From contig NZ_AQWL01000004.1 of the NCBI RefSeq assembly GCF_000376425.1, positions 328,251-392,250 of the forward strand: 64,000 nt of DNA, written 5' to 3'. Under the pieces are notes generated by a model. It did no database searches and had not been told where the DNA came from. It was given only the letters and a program-made list of their open reading frames with translations. The stretch is from Thiobacillus denitrificans DSM 12475 (GTDB lineage Bacteria > Pseudomonadota > Gammaproteobacteria > Burkholderiales > Thiobacillaceae). Position numbers and translations under genes: made by a program. Below are positions 40,954 through 49,833 of the stretch, one piece after another. Position 1 is the first letter of the stretch. Every line of letters starts with the position of its first letter.

Positions 40954-42464
40954 ACGGCCTGGCCATGCATCTGCCCATCCTGCCGGTGCTGCTGCCGCTG
41001 GTCGCCGGCATCGTGCTGCTGGTGCTGCGCAACGCGCCGCTCGCGCTGCAGCGCGGCATCAGTCTCGTCGCGACGGCAGCACTGGTGCCGCTGGCGTTCG
41101 CGCTGCTGGCCACAGCCAGTGACGGCACCCAGCTCGTCTACAAGCTCGGCAACTGGGAGGCGCCCTTCGGCATCGTGCTCGTCGCCGACCGCCTCGCCGC
41201 CTGGATGCTGATGGCCACCGCGCTGGTGGCGCTGTTCGCGCTGCTGCACGCGCTGCGCGGCGACGATGTCAAAGGTCGCCACTTCCACGTGCTGTACCAG
41301 CTGCAGCTGTTCGGCCTCAATGGCGCCTTCCTCACCGGCGACCTGTTCAACCTGTTCGTGTTTTTCGAGATCCTGCTGCTCGCCTCCTACGGCCTGCTGC
41401 TGCATGGCGGCGGCCGCCTGCGCGTCAAGGCCGGGCTGCATTTCGTGGTGATCAACCTGATCGGCTCGACGCTGTTCCTGTTCGCCGTCGGCACGCTGTA
41501 TGGCGTCAACGGCACGCTCAACATGGCCGACCTCGCAGTCAGGCTGGCGCGTACCGTCCCCGAGAACCTGGCGCTGGTCGAAACGGCCGGGCTGCTGCTG
41601 TTCGGCGTGTTCGCGCTCAAGGCGGCGCTGCTGCCGCTGCACCTATGGCTGCCCGCCGCCTACGCCCACACCAGTGCCCCGGTCGCGGCGCTGTTCGCGA
41701 TCATGACCAAGGTCGGTGCCTACAGCATTCTGCGCGTCACCAGCCTGATGTTCGGCGCCGACGCCGGCGCAGTGGCGAACCTGCTCGCCGACTGGCTGAT
41801 GCCGCTCGCGCTCGTCACGCTGGTCGCCGGCATGCTCGGCGCCGTCGCCGCCACCGCACTGCGCCAGCAAATCGCCTACCTGGTGATCGCCTCGGTCGGC
41901 ACCCTGCTCGCCGCCTTCGCGCTCGACAGCGTCGACGGCATTGCGGCCGGCCTCTACTACCTGCCGCACACCACGCTCGCCGCTGCGGCCATCTTCCTGC
42001 TTGCCGACCCGATCGCACGCGCGCGCGGCGAGCGCGCCGATCGCTTCGAAGCCGGCTCGGCGATGCCCGGCGCGCCCGTCCTCGGCGGACTGTTTTTCGC
42101 TGCGGCGATCGCGATGGCCGGCCTGCCGCCGCTGTCGGGCTTCCTCGGCAAGTTCATGCTGCTGCGCGCCGCGCTCGAATCGCCCTGGCTGGCGTGGCTG
42201 TGGAGCGTGGTGCTCGTCACCGGGCTTATCGGCGTGATTGCGCTGGCGCGAAGCGGCAGTCTGCTGTTCTACCGCACCCACTCCACTAGCGAGAGTCTGC
42301 CCGCGCCGCACGCGGCTGACTGGCTGCCCGCCGCCGGCCTGCTGCTGTTCGGACTCGGCATGGTGATCTGGGCCGGCCCCGTGTCCGATTACGCGACGGC
42401 CACCGCCGCACAACTGCTGCACCCGCAGGCCTACATCGACGCCGTGCTGGGAGGACGCCCGTGA
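40950..42464 (+). CDS. mrpD: Mrp antiporter subunit D (ND2/ND4-like)
   Basis: A 504-residue membrane protein with about 14 helices, the second proton-channel subunit. LFNLFVFFEILLLASYGLLLHGG holds the conserved helix-5 Glu. LKAALLPLHLWLPAAYAHTSAPVAALFA and MTKVGAYSILR hold the conserved lysines. LPPLSGFLGKFMLL is also typical. Its ATG overlaps the TGA of mrpC by four bases and its end overlaps mrpE. Confidence 0.94.
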   Translation: MNGLAMHLPILPVLLPLVAGIVLLVLRNAPLALQRGISLVATAALVPLAFALLATASDGTQLVYKLGNWEAPFGIVLVADRLAAWMLMATALVALFALLHALRGDDVKGRHFHVLYQLQLFGLNGAFLTGDLFNLFVFFEILLLASYGLLLHGGGRLRVKAGLHFVVINLIGSTLFLFAVGTLYGVNGTLNMADLAVRLARTVPENLALVETAGLLLFGVFALKAALLPLHLWLPAAYAHTSAPVAALFAIMTKVGAYSILRVTSLMFGADAGAVANLLADWLMPLALVTLVAGMLGAVAATALRQQIAYLVIASVGTLLAAFALDSVDGIAAGLYYLPHTTLAAAAIFLLADPIARARGERADRFEAGSAMPGAPVLGGLFFAAAIAMAGLPPLSGFLGKFMLLRAALESPWLAWLWSVVLVTGLIGVIALARSGSLLFYRTHSTSESLPAPHAADWLPAAGLLLFGLGMVIWAGPVSDYATATAAQLLHPQAYIDAVLGGRP

Positions 42465-42952
42465 AGCACTTGCTGCCACATCCGCTGCTGACACTGACGC
42501 TCGCCATCCTGTGGCTGCTGCTGGTCAATACCTTCAGCGCCGGCCACGTCGTGCTGGGCCTGCTATTGGGCTGGCTGATTCCCTTCGCCACCGCTTCGCT
42601 GTGGCCGCAGTCGGTGTGCCTCCGCAATGTGCCGGTGCTGCTGCGCTATCTCGTCGTGGTCACACATGACATCGTCGTCGGCAGCTTCCGCGTGGCGCGG
42701 CTGATCCTCGGCCGCCCGTCCAGCCTGCGCCCGGCTTTCATCACCGTGCCGCTGGAACTGAAGACCGATCTCGCAATCAGCCTGCTGGCCAACACCATTT
42801 CGCTCACCCCGGGCACCGTGTCGGTGCTGGTAAGCGCGGACCACCGTACCCTCACCGTCCACAGCCTCGACACCGGGGACGCGGCGGCGATAGTGGCCGA
42901 GATCAAGCACCGTTACGAGGCGCCACTGAAGGCGATTTTCGAATCATGCTGA
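42461..42952 (+). CDS. mrpE: Mrp antiporter subunit E
   Basis: A 163-residue protein with two or three N-terminal helices and a cytoplasmic domain. The family motif is VPLELKTDLAISLLANTISLTPGTVSV. It starts with a GTG overlapping the mrpD stop codon (GTGA). Its 3' end overlaps mrpF by seven bases. Confidence 0.93.
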   Translation: MKHLLPHPLLTLTLAILWLLLVNTFSAGHVVLGLLLGWLIPFATASLWPQSVCLRNVPVLLRYLVVVTHDIVVGSFRVARLILGRPSSLRPAFITVPLELKTDLAISLLANTISLTPGTVSVLVSADHRTLTVHSLDTGDAAAIVAEIKHRYEAPLKAIFESC

Positions 42953-43215
42953 ATACCGTCATCCCGATCGCCTACGCGTTGGTTGCGTTCGCCTTCCTGT
43001 TCAGTTTTTTTCGGCTGATCGTCGGCCCCGACGCGCCCGACCGCATCCTCGGCCTCGACACCCTGTACGTGAACACCGTCGCACTGCTGGTGCTGCTCGG
43101 CATCGACCTCGGCAACCCGATCTATTTCGAGGCCGCGCTGCTGATCGCGATGATGGGTTTCGCCGGCACCGTCGCACTGTGCAAATACCTGTTGCGCGGC
43201 GATATCATCGAATAA
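42946..43215 (+). CDS. mrpF: Mrp antiporter subunit F
   Basis: An 89-residue protein with three membrane helices. The conserved FFRLIVGPDAPDRILGLDTL block with its Asp residues, and YFEAALLIAMMGFAGTVALCKYL, identify MrpF. It overlaps the end of mrpE. Confidence 0.93.
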   Translation: MLNTVIPIAYALVAFAFLFSFFRLIVGPDAPDRILGLDTLYVNTVALLVLLGIDLGNPIYFEAALLIAMMGFAGTVALCKYLLRGDIIE

Positions 43216-43224
43216 GGACCCACC

Positions 43225-43560
43225 ATGCTCGACATCCTGCTGTCCATCCTTATCCTCACCGGCTCGATCTTCACCTTCATCGGCTCGCTCGGCCTCGCCC
43301 GCCTGCGCGACTTCTACACCCGCCTGCACGGCCCCACCAAGGCCACCACGCTGGGTGTGGGCTGTCTGCTGATCGCCTCGGCTATCCATTTCAGCGTCGA
43401 CGGCGACCTCAGCCTGCACGAAGTGCTGGTGACCCTGTTCCTGTTCATGACCGCGCCCGTCTCCGCGCACCTGCTGGCCAAGGCGGCACTGCATATCCAG
43501 GTAAAATCGCTTGCGACAACGCCGGTACAGGAAGCCGACACCCCGACGGACCCGGCCTGA
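43225..43560 (+). CDS. mrpG: Mrp antiporter subunit G
   Basis: A 111-residue protein with three membrane helices. GSLGLARLRDFYTRLHGPTKATTLGV is the MnhG/MrpG signature. It is the last gene of the Mrp operon, nine bases after mrpF with an AAGGA ribosome binding site. No clear terminator follows before the OmpA-like gene. Confidence 0.93.
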   Translation: MLDILLSILILTGSIFTFIGSLGLARLRDFYTRLHGPTKATTLGVGCLLIASAIHFSVDGDLSLHEVLVTLFLFMTAPVSAHLLAKAALHIQVKSLATTPVQEADTPTDPA

Positions 43561-43655
43561 AAATCAGTCCGGAACCTTCGAGCTGAAAACACTCAAACCT
43601 TCGATTGCATGACCGCAGTTCATTTCAATCTAATCCCCCCAACCAAAGGACCACC

Positions 43656-44333
43656 ATGCGTAAACACCTCATTGCCCTGCCGCTATCTGCCGCCTTCCTG
43701 CTCTCCGCCTGCGCAACCAACGATCTCGGCGATCCGCGTGATCTCAGCAAGACCCAAAAGGGCGCCATCATCGGCACCGCGAGCGGCGCCGCGCTGGGCG
43801 CCATCATCAACCACAAGAACCGCGGCAAGGGCGCACTGATCGGCGCAGTCGGCGGCGGCCTGACCGGCGCCGGCGTGGGCTACTACATGGACAAACAGGC
43901 GCAGGACCTGCTGAAACAGTTGCAGCCTGAAATCCAGCGTGGCGAAATCAGCGTCGAGAAACGCGCCAGCGACAATGCGGTGCTGGTCAGCATGACCTCC
44001 AGCACCGGATTCGATACCAATTCCGCGGTACTGAAACCGGGCTATACGCCCACGCTCAACAAGATCGCCCGGGTGCTGAACCAGTACGGCAAAACCACAG
44101 TGACCGTGATCGGCCACACCGACAGCGTCGGAACGGATACCTACAACCAGGCCCTGTCGGAGCGGCGCGCGCAGTCGGTGCTGGATTACTTCGCCGGCCA
44201 GAACGTCAACCCGCTGCGTCTTGAATCCTACGGCAAGGGCGAAACCGAACCGCGCGCCGACAACGGCACCGAAGCCGGGCGCACGCTGAACCGTCGGGTC
44301 GAGTTGTGGATCCTGCCGGTAATGGCGAACTAA
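43656..44333 (+). CDS. OmpA-family lipoprotein (YiaD-like)
   Basis: A 225-residue outer-membrane lipoprotein. The signal ends in the lipobox LLSAC (lipidated Cys20). A glycine-zipper region follows (GTASGAALGAIINHKNRGKG and ALIGAVGGGLTGAGVGYY) and probably inserts in the membrane. The C-terminal OmpA domain (about 115-225) binds peptidoglycan: GHTDSVGTDTYNQALSERRA and LNRRVELWI. The start at 43656 gives a normal lipoprotein signal. It anchors the outer membrane to the wall. A palindromic repeat follows its 3' end. Confidence 0.93.
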   Translation: MRKHLIALPLSAAFLLSACATNDLGDPRDLSKTQKGAIIGTASGAALGAIINHKNRGKGALIGAVGGGLTGAGVGYYMDKQAQDLLKQLQPEIQRGEISVEKRASDNAVLVSMTSSTGFDTNSAVLKPGYTPTLNKIARVLNQYGKTTVTVIGHTDSVGTDTYNQALSERRAQSVLDYFAGQNVNPLRLESYGKGETEPRADNGTEAGRTLNRRVELWILPVMAN

Positions 44334-44359
44334 GCGACGCCAGCCGCCAAAAATCTTTT

Positions 44360-44426
44360 TCCGCGAAGGACGCGAAGAAACCCGTATAGAGGGTTTTTCT
44401 TCGCGTGCCTTCGCGTCCTTCGCGGA
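44360..44426. repeat. REP-like palindrome, copy 1
   Basis: A perfect 18-bp inverted repeat, TCCGCGAAGGACGCGAAG at 44360-44377 and its complement at 44409-44426. A second, inner hairpin (GAAGAAACCC / GGGTTTTTCTTC) ending in T could terminate the OmpA-like gene. Related copies lie at 55751-55804 and 59639-59683. Confidence 0.75.
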
Positions 44427-44488
44427 TGAGCCTTTCCAGTCATCGCACGCACCCCGGGCAGGACAGGTTTTAGGGTCTAAAGTGAAGC

Positions 44489-45859
44489 ATGGCCGACCTG
44501 CTTCGCTTCCTATCCCGCCTCGCCCTGTTTGCCTGCCTGATGCTGATGCTGGCCGCCCCGGCCAGCGCGGCGATCGTGCGAGTACTGACGGTGCAGGGCG
44601 CGATCAGCCCGGCCAGCGCCGATTACCTGCTGCGCGGCATGGCCAAGGCCGCCGAGGACAAGGCGCATCTGATCGTGATCGAAATGGACACGCCGGGCGG
44701 GCTCGACACCTCGATGCGCGACATCATCAAGGCCATCCTCGCCTCGCCGGTGCCGGTCGCCACCTATGTCTCGCCGCAGGGCGCGCGCGCCGCCAGTGCC
44801 GGCACCTACATCCTGTACGCCAGCCACATCGCGGCGATGGCGCCGGCCACCAATCTGGGGGCAGCGACGCCGGTCGAACTCGCTCCCGGCAGCAGCGACA
44901 AGCCGGCCGCGCCGGACAAGCCCGGATCGAGTCAGCCTGGGGCGACCAAGCCGGCCGACACCGCGCCGGGCGACCCCAGGATGCGCAAGGCGGTGCATGA
45001 CGCCGCAGCCTACATCCGCGGGCTGGCCGAACTGCGCGGGCGCAACGTGGACTGGGCCGAGCGCGCGGTGCGCGAGGCGGTGAGCCTGCCGGCGACCGAA
45101 GCGCTGGAATTGAAGGTGATCGACGTGGTGGCGGCCGACCTCGGCGATCTGCTGAAGCAGCTCCACGGCCGCGCCATCAGGATGAACGGCCAGACGCTCA
45201 CGCTCGACACCGCGAATGCCGTCGTCGAACGTGTCCAGCCCGACTGGCGCAGCCGCCTGCTGGCGGTAATCGGCGATCCCGGCATCGCCTACATCCTGAT
45301 GCTGCTGGGCATTTATGGCCTCATCTACGAGTTTGCCAATCCGGGCATGCTGTTTCCCGGCGTGGTCGGCGGCATCTGCCTGCTGCTGGCGCTGTTTGCG
45401 CTGCAGGTCTTGCCGATCAGTTACGCCGGGCTGGCGCTGATGCTGCTGGGTATCGTCCTGATGACGTCGGAAGCTTTCGTGCCCAGCTTCGGCGCGCTCG
45501 GCCTGGGCGGACTCATCGCCTTCGTCATTGGATCGGTGATGCTGATCGACACCGACCTGCCCGGCTACGGCCTGCCCTGGGCCTTGATCGTCCCGGTCGC
45601 CGTCGCCAGCGCCCTGTTCAGCTTTTTCATCGCCAGCATGGCGCTGCGCGCACGCCGCCGGCCCGTGGTGACCGGTGCCGAAGAGATGCTCGGCGCCCGC
45701 GGCGAAGTCCTGGAAGACATCGAACGCGAAGGCTGGGCGCGTGTGCACGGCGAACTCTGGCGCGTACGCAGCCGCGTGCCGATCCCGCGCGGCACCCTGG
45801 TCCGGGTGCACGCCCGGCATGACCTGGTACTCGATGTGGAACCCTGGCAAGGAGAATAA
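44489..45859 (+). CDS. nfeD: NfeD-family membrane-bound ClpP-class serine protease
   Basis: A 456-residue protein with a signal peptide (to about residue 27), a ClpP-like protease domain ([19 protein letters not shown], then [15 protein letters not shown] with the likely Ser nucleophile), a Pro/Ala/Ser linker at about 130-160, four membrane helices (about 270-390) and a C-terminal OB-fold NfeD domain. Archaeal relatives cleave the C-terminus of their stomatin partner. The stomatin-like gene follows two bases later, the classic NfeD-SPFH pair involved in membrane organisation. Confidence 0.93.
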   Translation: MADLLRFLSRLALFACLMLMLAAPASAAIVRVLTVQGAISPASADYLLRGMAKAAEDKAHLIVIEMDTPGGLDTSMRDIIKAILASPVPVATYVSPQGARAASAGTYILYASHIAAMAPATNLGAATPVELAPGSSDKPAAPDKPGSSQPGATKPADTAPGDPRMRKAVHDAAAYIRGLAELRGRNVDWAERAVREAVSLPATEALELKVIDVVAADLGDLLKQLHGRAIRMNGQTLTLDTANAVVERVQPDWRSRLLAVIGDPGIAYILMLLGIYGLIYEFANPGMLFPGVVGGICLLLALFALQVLPISYAGLALMLLGIVLMTSEAFVPSFGALGLGGLIAFVIGSVMLIDTDLPGYGLPWALIVPVAVASALFSFFIASMALRARRRPVVTGAEEMLGARGEVLEDIEREGWARVHGELWRVRSRVPIPRGTLVRVHARHDLVLDVEPWQGE

Positions 45860-45861
45860 TC

Positions 45862-46620
45862 ATGTTCGAATTCGGCGGTTTGACCGTTGTGCTGTTCATC
45901 GTCGTGCTGCTGGCATCCAGCCTGCGCATCCTGCGCGAATACGAACGCGGCGTGGTATTCCTGCTCGGCCGCTTCTGGAAGGTGAAGGGCCCGGGGCTGG
46001 TGATCATCATTCCCGGTATCCAGCAGATGGTGCGCGTCGACCTGCGCACCATGGTGTTCGACGTGCCCAGCCAGGACGTGATCTCGCGCGACAACGTCTC
46101 GGTCAAGGTCAACGCGGTGGTCTATTTCCGCGTCATCGACCCGGCCAAGGCCATCCTGCAGGTGGAGGATTTCCTCAATGCCACCAGCCAGCTGGCGCAG
46201 ACGACGCTGCGCGCTGTGCTGGGCAAGCACGAGCTCGACGAGATGCTGGCCGAGCGCGAGCGCCTCAACCAGGATCTGCAGCAGTTGCTGGACGCGCAGA
46301 CCGACGCCTGGGGCATCAAGGTTTCCAACGTCGAGATCAAGCACGTCGACATCGACGAATCGATGGTGCGCGCGATAGCCAAGCAGGCCGAGGCCGAGCG
46401 CGAGCGGCGCGCCAAGGTGATCCACGCCGAGGGCGAGCTGCAGGCCTCGGAAAAACTGCTTGCCGCCGCCGACATCCTCGCCGGCCGGCCACAGGCGATG
46501 CAGCTGCGCTATCTGCAGACCTTGTCCAACATCGCCGGCGACCGGAGCAATACCATCGTCTTCCCGATGCCGGGCGAACTGATGAATCTGCTGATGCGCA
46601 ATACGAAATCGGGCGAATGA
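45862..46620 (+). CDS. SPFH/stomatin-like protein (slipin)
   Basis: A 252-residue protein with one N-terminal helix (about 5-23) and an SPFH domain (about 30-190). Typical motifs are [40 protein letters not shown] and [17 protein letters not shown], followed by a charged coiled coil ([14 protein letters not shown]). It forms membrane microdomain oligomers and is coupled to NfeD. The short C-terminus resembles archaeal p-stomatin. Confidence 0.94.
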   Translation: MFEFGGLTVVLFIVVLLASSLRILREYERGVVFLLGRFWKVKGPGLVIIIPGIQQMVRVDLRTMVFDVPSQDVISRDNVSVKVNAVVYFRVIDPAKAILQVEDFLNATSQLAQTTLRAVLGKHELDEMLAERERLNQDLQQLLDAQTDAWGIKVSNVEIKHVDIDESMVRAIAKQAEAERERRAKVIHAEGELQASEKLLAAADILAGRPQAMQLRYLQTLSNIAGDRSNTIVFPMPGELMNLLMRNTKSGE

Positions 46621-46793
46621 CGCGGGCATGCCCACCGAAAACCCCAGCGCCCGCAAGGGCGCGGGTAGCAAGCGGACGCGCATCACGGTATGCTCACCCC
46701 CAAATCCCGGACGGCTTCGGGAACCTGTGCCCGTCGAACCGACTCTGTATGGGCACCCTGGTTATGCAATCCACAATTCACGGAGGAACCTGA

Positions 46794-47459
46794 ATGAACC
46801 CACAAGTCACCACCCTAGGCCGCAGCCAGTCTGCGGCCATGTCGACCAACAAGGTCGTCCGCAACACCTACATGCTGCTGTCGATGACGCTGGCGTTTGC
46901 CGCGCTCACCGCCGGCGCATCGATGGCGCTCAACCTGCCGCATCCCGGCATGATCATCACGCTGGTCGGCTACTTCGGCCTCTTGTTCCTTACCACCAAG
47001 TTCCGCGATAGCGGCCTCGGCATCGCTTTCGTGTTCGCGCTGACCGGTTTCATGGGCTACACGCTCGGCCCGATTCTCAACGCCTACCTTGCGCTCCCCA
47101 ACGGCACTCAGGTGGTGATGATGGCGATGGGTGGCACCGCCGCGATCTTCCTCGGCCTGTCGGCCTACGTGATGACCACACGCAAGGACTTCAGCTTCAT
47201 GGGCGGCTTCCTCATGGTCGGCATCCTGGTCGCCTTCCTCGCGGGACTGGGCGCCATCTTCTTCGAGATGCCCGGCCTGTCGCTGGCGGTCTCCGCGATG
47301 TTCGTGCTGCTGATGTCCGGCCTCATCCTGTATGAGACCAGCAACATCATCCACGGCGGCGAGACCAACTACATCATGGCCACCGTCACCCTGTTCGTGT
47401 CGATCTTCAACCTGTTCACCAGCCTGCTGCATCTGCTGGGCTTCGCCAGCAACGACTGA
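46794..47459 (+). CDS. Bax inhibitor-1 family protein (YccA-like)
   Basis: A 221-residue inner-membrane protein with seven helices between about 25 and 218. It belongs to the BI-1/YccA family. E. coli YccA modulates FtsH, and Bacillus homologues are pH-dependent Ca2+ leak channels. The C-terminal helix carries FVSIFNLFTSLLHLLGF. Its ATG follows a GGAGG ribosome binding site. The 173-base gap before it holds a GCGCCC-GCAA-GGGCGC hairpin without a T tail. A terminator hairpin lies just after its stop, inside the start of tatD. Confidence 0.93.
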   Translation: MNPQVTTLGRSQSAAMSTNKVVRNTYMLLSMTLAFAALTAGASMALNLPHPGMIITLVGYFGLLFLTTKFRDSGLGIAFVFALTGFMGYTLGPILNAYLALPNGTQVVMMAMGGTAAIFLGLSAYVMTTRKDFSFMGGFLMVGILVAFLAGLGAIFFEMPGLSLAVSAMFVLLMSGLILYETSNIIHGGETNYIMATVTLFVSIFNLFTSLLHLLGFASND

Positions 47460-47465
47460 TCGCCG

Positions 47466-48281
47466 ATGTCATTGGCAAGCGAAACGGCGTCTTCAAGGAC
47501 GCCGTTTTTTATCGACACCCACTGCCACCTCGACGCCATCGAGTTCAATGCCGACCGCGATGCCGAGTACGCGCGCGCCGTTGCCGCCGGAGTGGCCATC
47601 CAGATCGTCCCCGCCATCAACCGCGACAATTTCGCCGCGGTCGCCGCCACCTGCGCGCGTTATCCGGGCTGCCTGCCGGCCTGGGGGCTGCACCCGATGT
47701 ACATCCACGTGCACCGTCCGGAGCATCTGGCCGAGCTGCGCGCGCAAATCGAGGCGCAGCGGCCGGTGGCGATCGGCGAAATCGGACTCGACCTGTTTGT
47801 CAAAGGACTCGACTACGCCAGCCAGGAGTTTTTCTACGTCGAGCAGCTGAAGATCGCGCGCGACCACGATCTGCCGGTGCTGCTGCACTGCCGCAAGGCG
47901 AACGACGAATTGCTCAAGCACTTGCGCAGGATCCGCGTGCGCGGTGGCATCGCCCACGCCTTCAACGGCAGTCCGCAACAGGCTGACGCATTCATCAAGC
48001 TGGGATTCAAGCTCGGCTTTGGCGGCGCCTTCACCTGGCCGCGCGCCAACAATCTGCGGCGGCTGGCGGTCGACCTGCCGCTCGATGCCATCGTGCTGGA
48101 GACCGACAGCCCGGACATTCCGCCGGTATGGATCGGCCGCGGCCGCAACGCGCCGGGGGAATTGCCGCGTATCGCGCAGATCCTGGCCGAGCTGCGTGGC
48201 ATCGACGTCGGCATGGTGGCGCAGGCCACCACGCGCAACGCACGCGAGCTGTTTGGCCTGCCAGCGCCGGCTAGTTGCTGA
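47466..48281 (+). CDS. tatD: TatD-family DNase
   Basis: A 271-residue metal-dependent hydrolase of the TatD family, involved in DNA repair and degradation. Metal ligands are visible: IDTHCHLD (H-x-H), GEIGLDLF (Glu), LLHCRKAND (His), HAFNG (His) and ETDSPDIPP (Asp). The first 13 residues (MSLASETASSRTP) precede the barrel and are encoded by a terminator-like hairpin, so the true start may be non-standard. No other ATG lies before the conserved FIDTHCH. It is convergent with, and overlaps by 11 bases, the metallo-beta-lactamase-fold gene. Confidence 0.9.
   Translation: MSLASETASSRTPFFIDTHCHLDAIEFNADRDAEYARAVAAGVAIQIVPAINRDNFAAVAATCARYPGCLPAWGLHPMYIHVHRPEHLAELRAQIEAQRPVAIGEIGLDLFVKGLDYASQEFFYVEQLKIARDHDLPVLLHCRKANDELLKHLRRIRVRGGIAHAFNGSPQQADAFIKLGFKLGFGGAFTWPRANNLRRLAVDLPLDAIVLETDSPDIPPVWIGRGRNAPGELPRIAQILAELRGIDVGMVAQATTRNARELFGLPAPASC
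47482..47510 (+). terminator. Intrinsic terminator of the Bax-inhibitor gene, inside the 5' end of tatD
   Basis: A perfect 10-bp stem AAACGGCGTC / GACGCCGTTT with loop TTCAAG, followed by three more T (six T in a row). It lies 22 bases after the preceding stop codon. It overlaps the first codons of tatD, whose FF pair is encoded by the T tract. Confidence 0.8.
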
Positions 48282-49329
48282 TCAGCCGGGTTTCGCCCAC
48301 CCGCAGCACGACGAATTCTTCCGCGTCGATGCCTGCCTCGCGACGTGCCGCCGCCAGTTCGTGCGGCGGCACGTCAAGCGCCTCGTCGGACATTTCGAAG
48401 GTACCCCAGTGCACGCCCAGCGACTGACGGGCGCCCAGGTCCTGGTGGATGCGCAGCGCTTCGGTCGGATCGACGTGCTGTATCCGCATAAACCAGCGCG
48501 GCTCATAGGCGCCGATGGGAATCGCGGCGAGGTCGAAAGGCCCGAGTCGGCGGCGGATCTGAACGAAATCTGACGAATAACCCGTATCGCCGGCAAAGAA
48601 GAAACTGAAATCGGATGCCTGGATCGCCCAGCCGCCCCACAGCGTGCGGTTGCGGTCGAACAGGCCGCGCGCGCTCCAGTGCTGCGCCGGGGTGAGCGTG
48701 AAGCGTACCCCGCCCAGCTTGGCGTGTTCCCACCAATCGAGCTCGGTCACGTTGTCGATACCAAGCCCGGCAAACCAGGGCTTCAAACCCAGCGGCACGA
48801 AGAATCGCAGCGTGCCGCCGCTGCGCGCATGCAACTGCTGCACGCTATCGACATCGAGGTGGTCATAGTGGCTGTGCGAAATCACCACGGCATGGATCTC
48901 CGGCAGATCTTCCAGCGCCACCCCAGGCGGTTGGTAGCGCTTCGGCCCGGCGAAGCCCACCGGTGAAGCGCGCTCGGAAAAGTGCGGATCGGTCAGTACG
49001 TTGAGCCCGCCCAGCCGCACCAGCAACGTGGCGTGACCGATCCAGGTCACACTCGGGTTGCCGGCGGCTGCGGTCAGTAGCGCCAGATCGGGCGGCACGC
49101 GCCAGTCTCGGTGTGCGGGGCCGGGGGGCTTCGGCAGCCCCGCCAGGCGACGCTCCCACTGCCAGCGCCAGAACCCTCCGGCCTGCTGCGCGCCGGAACC
49201 CGGGTTGCGGAAGCCGGCAGGCGTATGGTGCGGTTTGGCCGGGTCGTAATAGGGATTCTGCTGCGGCCCGGCACAGCCTATGACGAGCCCCAGCATGCCG
49301 ACCGCCAGCCAGGCCGCATGTGTCCTCAT
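48271..49329 (-). CDS. MBL-fold metal-dependent hydrolase lipoprotein (RomA/NAPE-PLD-like)
   Basis: A 352-residue lipoprotein with a signal and lipobox (LVIGCAG, Cys19), followed by a metallo-beta-lactamase fold of the NAPE-PLD/RomA/UlaG type. The metal-binding motif is HSHYDHLD. Other landmarks are VTWIGHATLLVRLGG, LTDPHFSERASPVGF and FAGDTGYSSDF. Relatives hydrolyse phosphodiesters of N-acyl-phosphatidylethanolamine, but the substrate here is unknown. It overlaps the next gene by four bases and is the last gene of a short leftward pair. Confidence 0.9.
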   Translation of the reverse strand: MRTHAAWLAVGMLGLVIGCAGPQQNPYYDPAKPHHTPAGFRNPGSGAQQAGGFWRWQWERRLAGLPKPPGPAHRDWRVPPDLALLTAAAGNPSVTWIGHATLLVRLGGLNVLTDPHFSERASPVGFAGPKRYQPPGVALEDLPEIHAVVISHSHYDHLDVDSVQQLHARSGGTLRFFVPLGLKPWFAGLGIDNVTELDWWEHAKLGGVRFTLTPAQHWSARGLFDRNRTLWGGWAIQASDFSFFFAGDTGYSSDFVQIRRRLGPFDLAAIPIGAYEPRWFMRIQHVDPTEALRIHQDLGARQSLGVHWGTFEMSDEALDVPPHELAAARREAGIDAEEFVVLRVGETRLISN

Positions 49330-49796
49330 AGCCAGCGCCGCACCCGGGCTTTATAGGCGCTGTACTCGTCGCCGAATTTCGCCTGCAGATGCGCTTCCTC
49401 GTGGCGGATCACGCCATAGCGCAGCATCGCCCAGATCAACGGCGCGAACGCCAGCGGCCACCCGGTTTCCAGCAGCAGCGCCACCCCGGCGAAGATGAAC
49501 CAGTCGCCGACGTAGATCGGATTGCGACTGAAGCGGAACGGCCCGTCCATGCAGAGTTCGGACGCGCCCCGATAGGGATTGACCGTGGTGCGATGGCGCT
49601 GGAATGTCCACAGTGTCCAGATAAACAGGGCCAGCCCGATGCCGGCCAGCAGCCAGCCGAGCGCGTGCGTCACCGCGCCCCCGCCGAGCGGCAGCGCATG
49701 CACCTGGCGGTCCAGCCACCAGCCGCCGAGCAGGGCAGCGGCGTAGGGTGCGGGGGGCAGTATCCGCGTGGCAGGTTTGTCGGCATGGCGGGCCAT
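49326..49796 (-). CDS. Isoprenylcysteine carboxyl methyltransferase-family protein
   Basis: A 156-residue membrane protein with four hydrophobic helices, of the ICMT/phospholipid methyltransferase family. The family hallmarks are CMDGPFRFSRNPIYVGDW and the C-terminal EEAHLQAKFGDEYSAYKARVRRW, which bind S-adenosylmethionine. The bacterial substrate is unknown. A lipid or small thiol or acid is likely. Its stop overlaps the start of the lipoprotein gene, suggesting joint translation. Confidence 0.88.
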   Translation of the reverse strand: MARHADKPATRILPPAPYAAALLGGWWLDRQVHALPLGGGAVTHALGWLLAGIGLALFIWTLWTFQRHRTTVNPYRGASELCMDGPFRFSRNPIYVGDWFIFAGVALLLETGWPLAFAPLIWAMLRYGVIRHEEAHLQAKFGDEYSAYKARVRRWL

Positions 49797-49833
49797 GTGG
49801 ATCCGTCCTATCGCAAGCCGGCTGCGTTGCGGA

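Noticed and set aside
46621-46793. GCGCCC-GCAA-GGGCGC hairpin, considered as a terminator or part of an RNA gene
   Set aside because: There is no T tail and no tRNA or known RNA fold around it.
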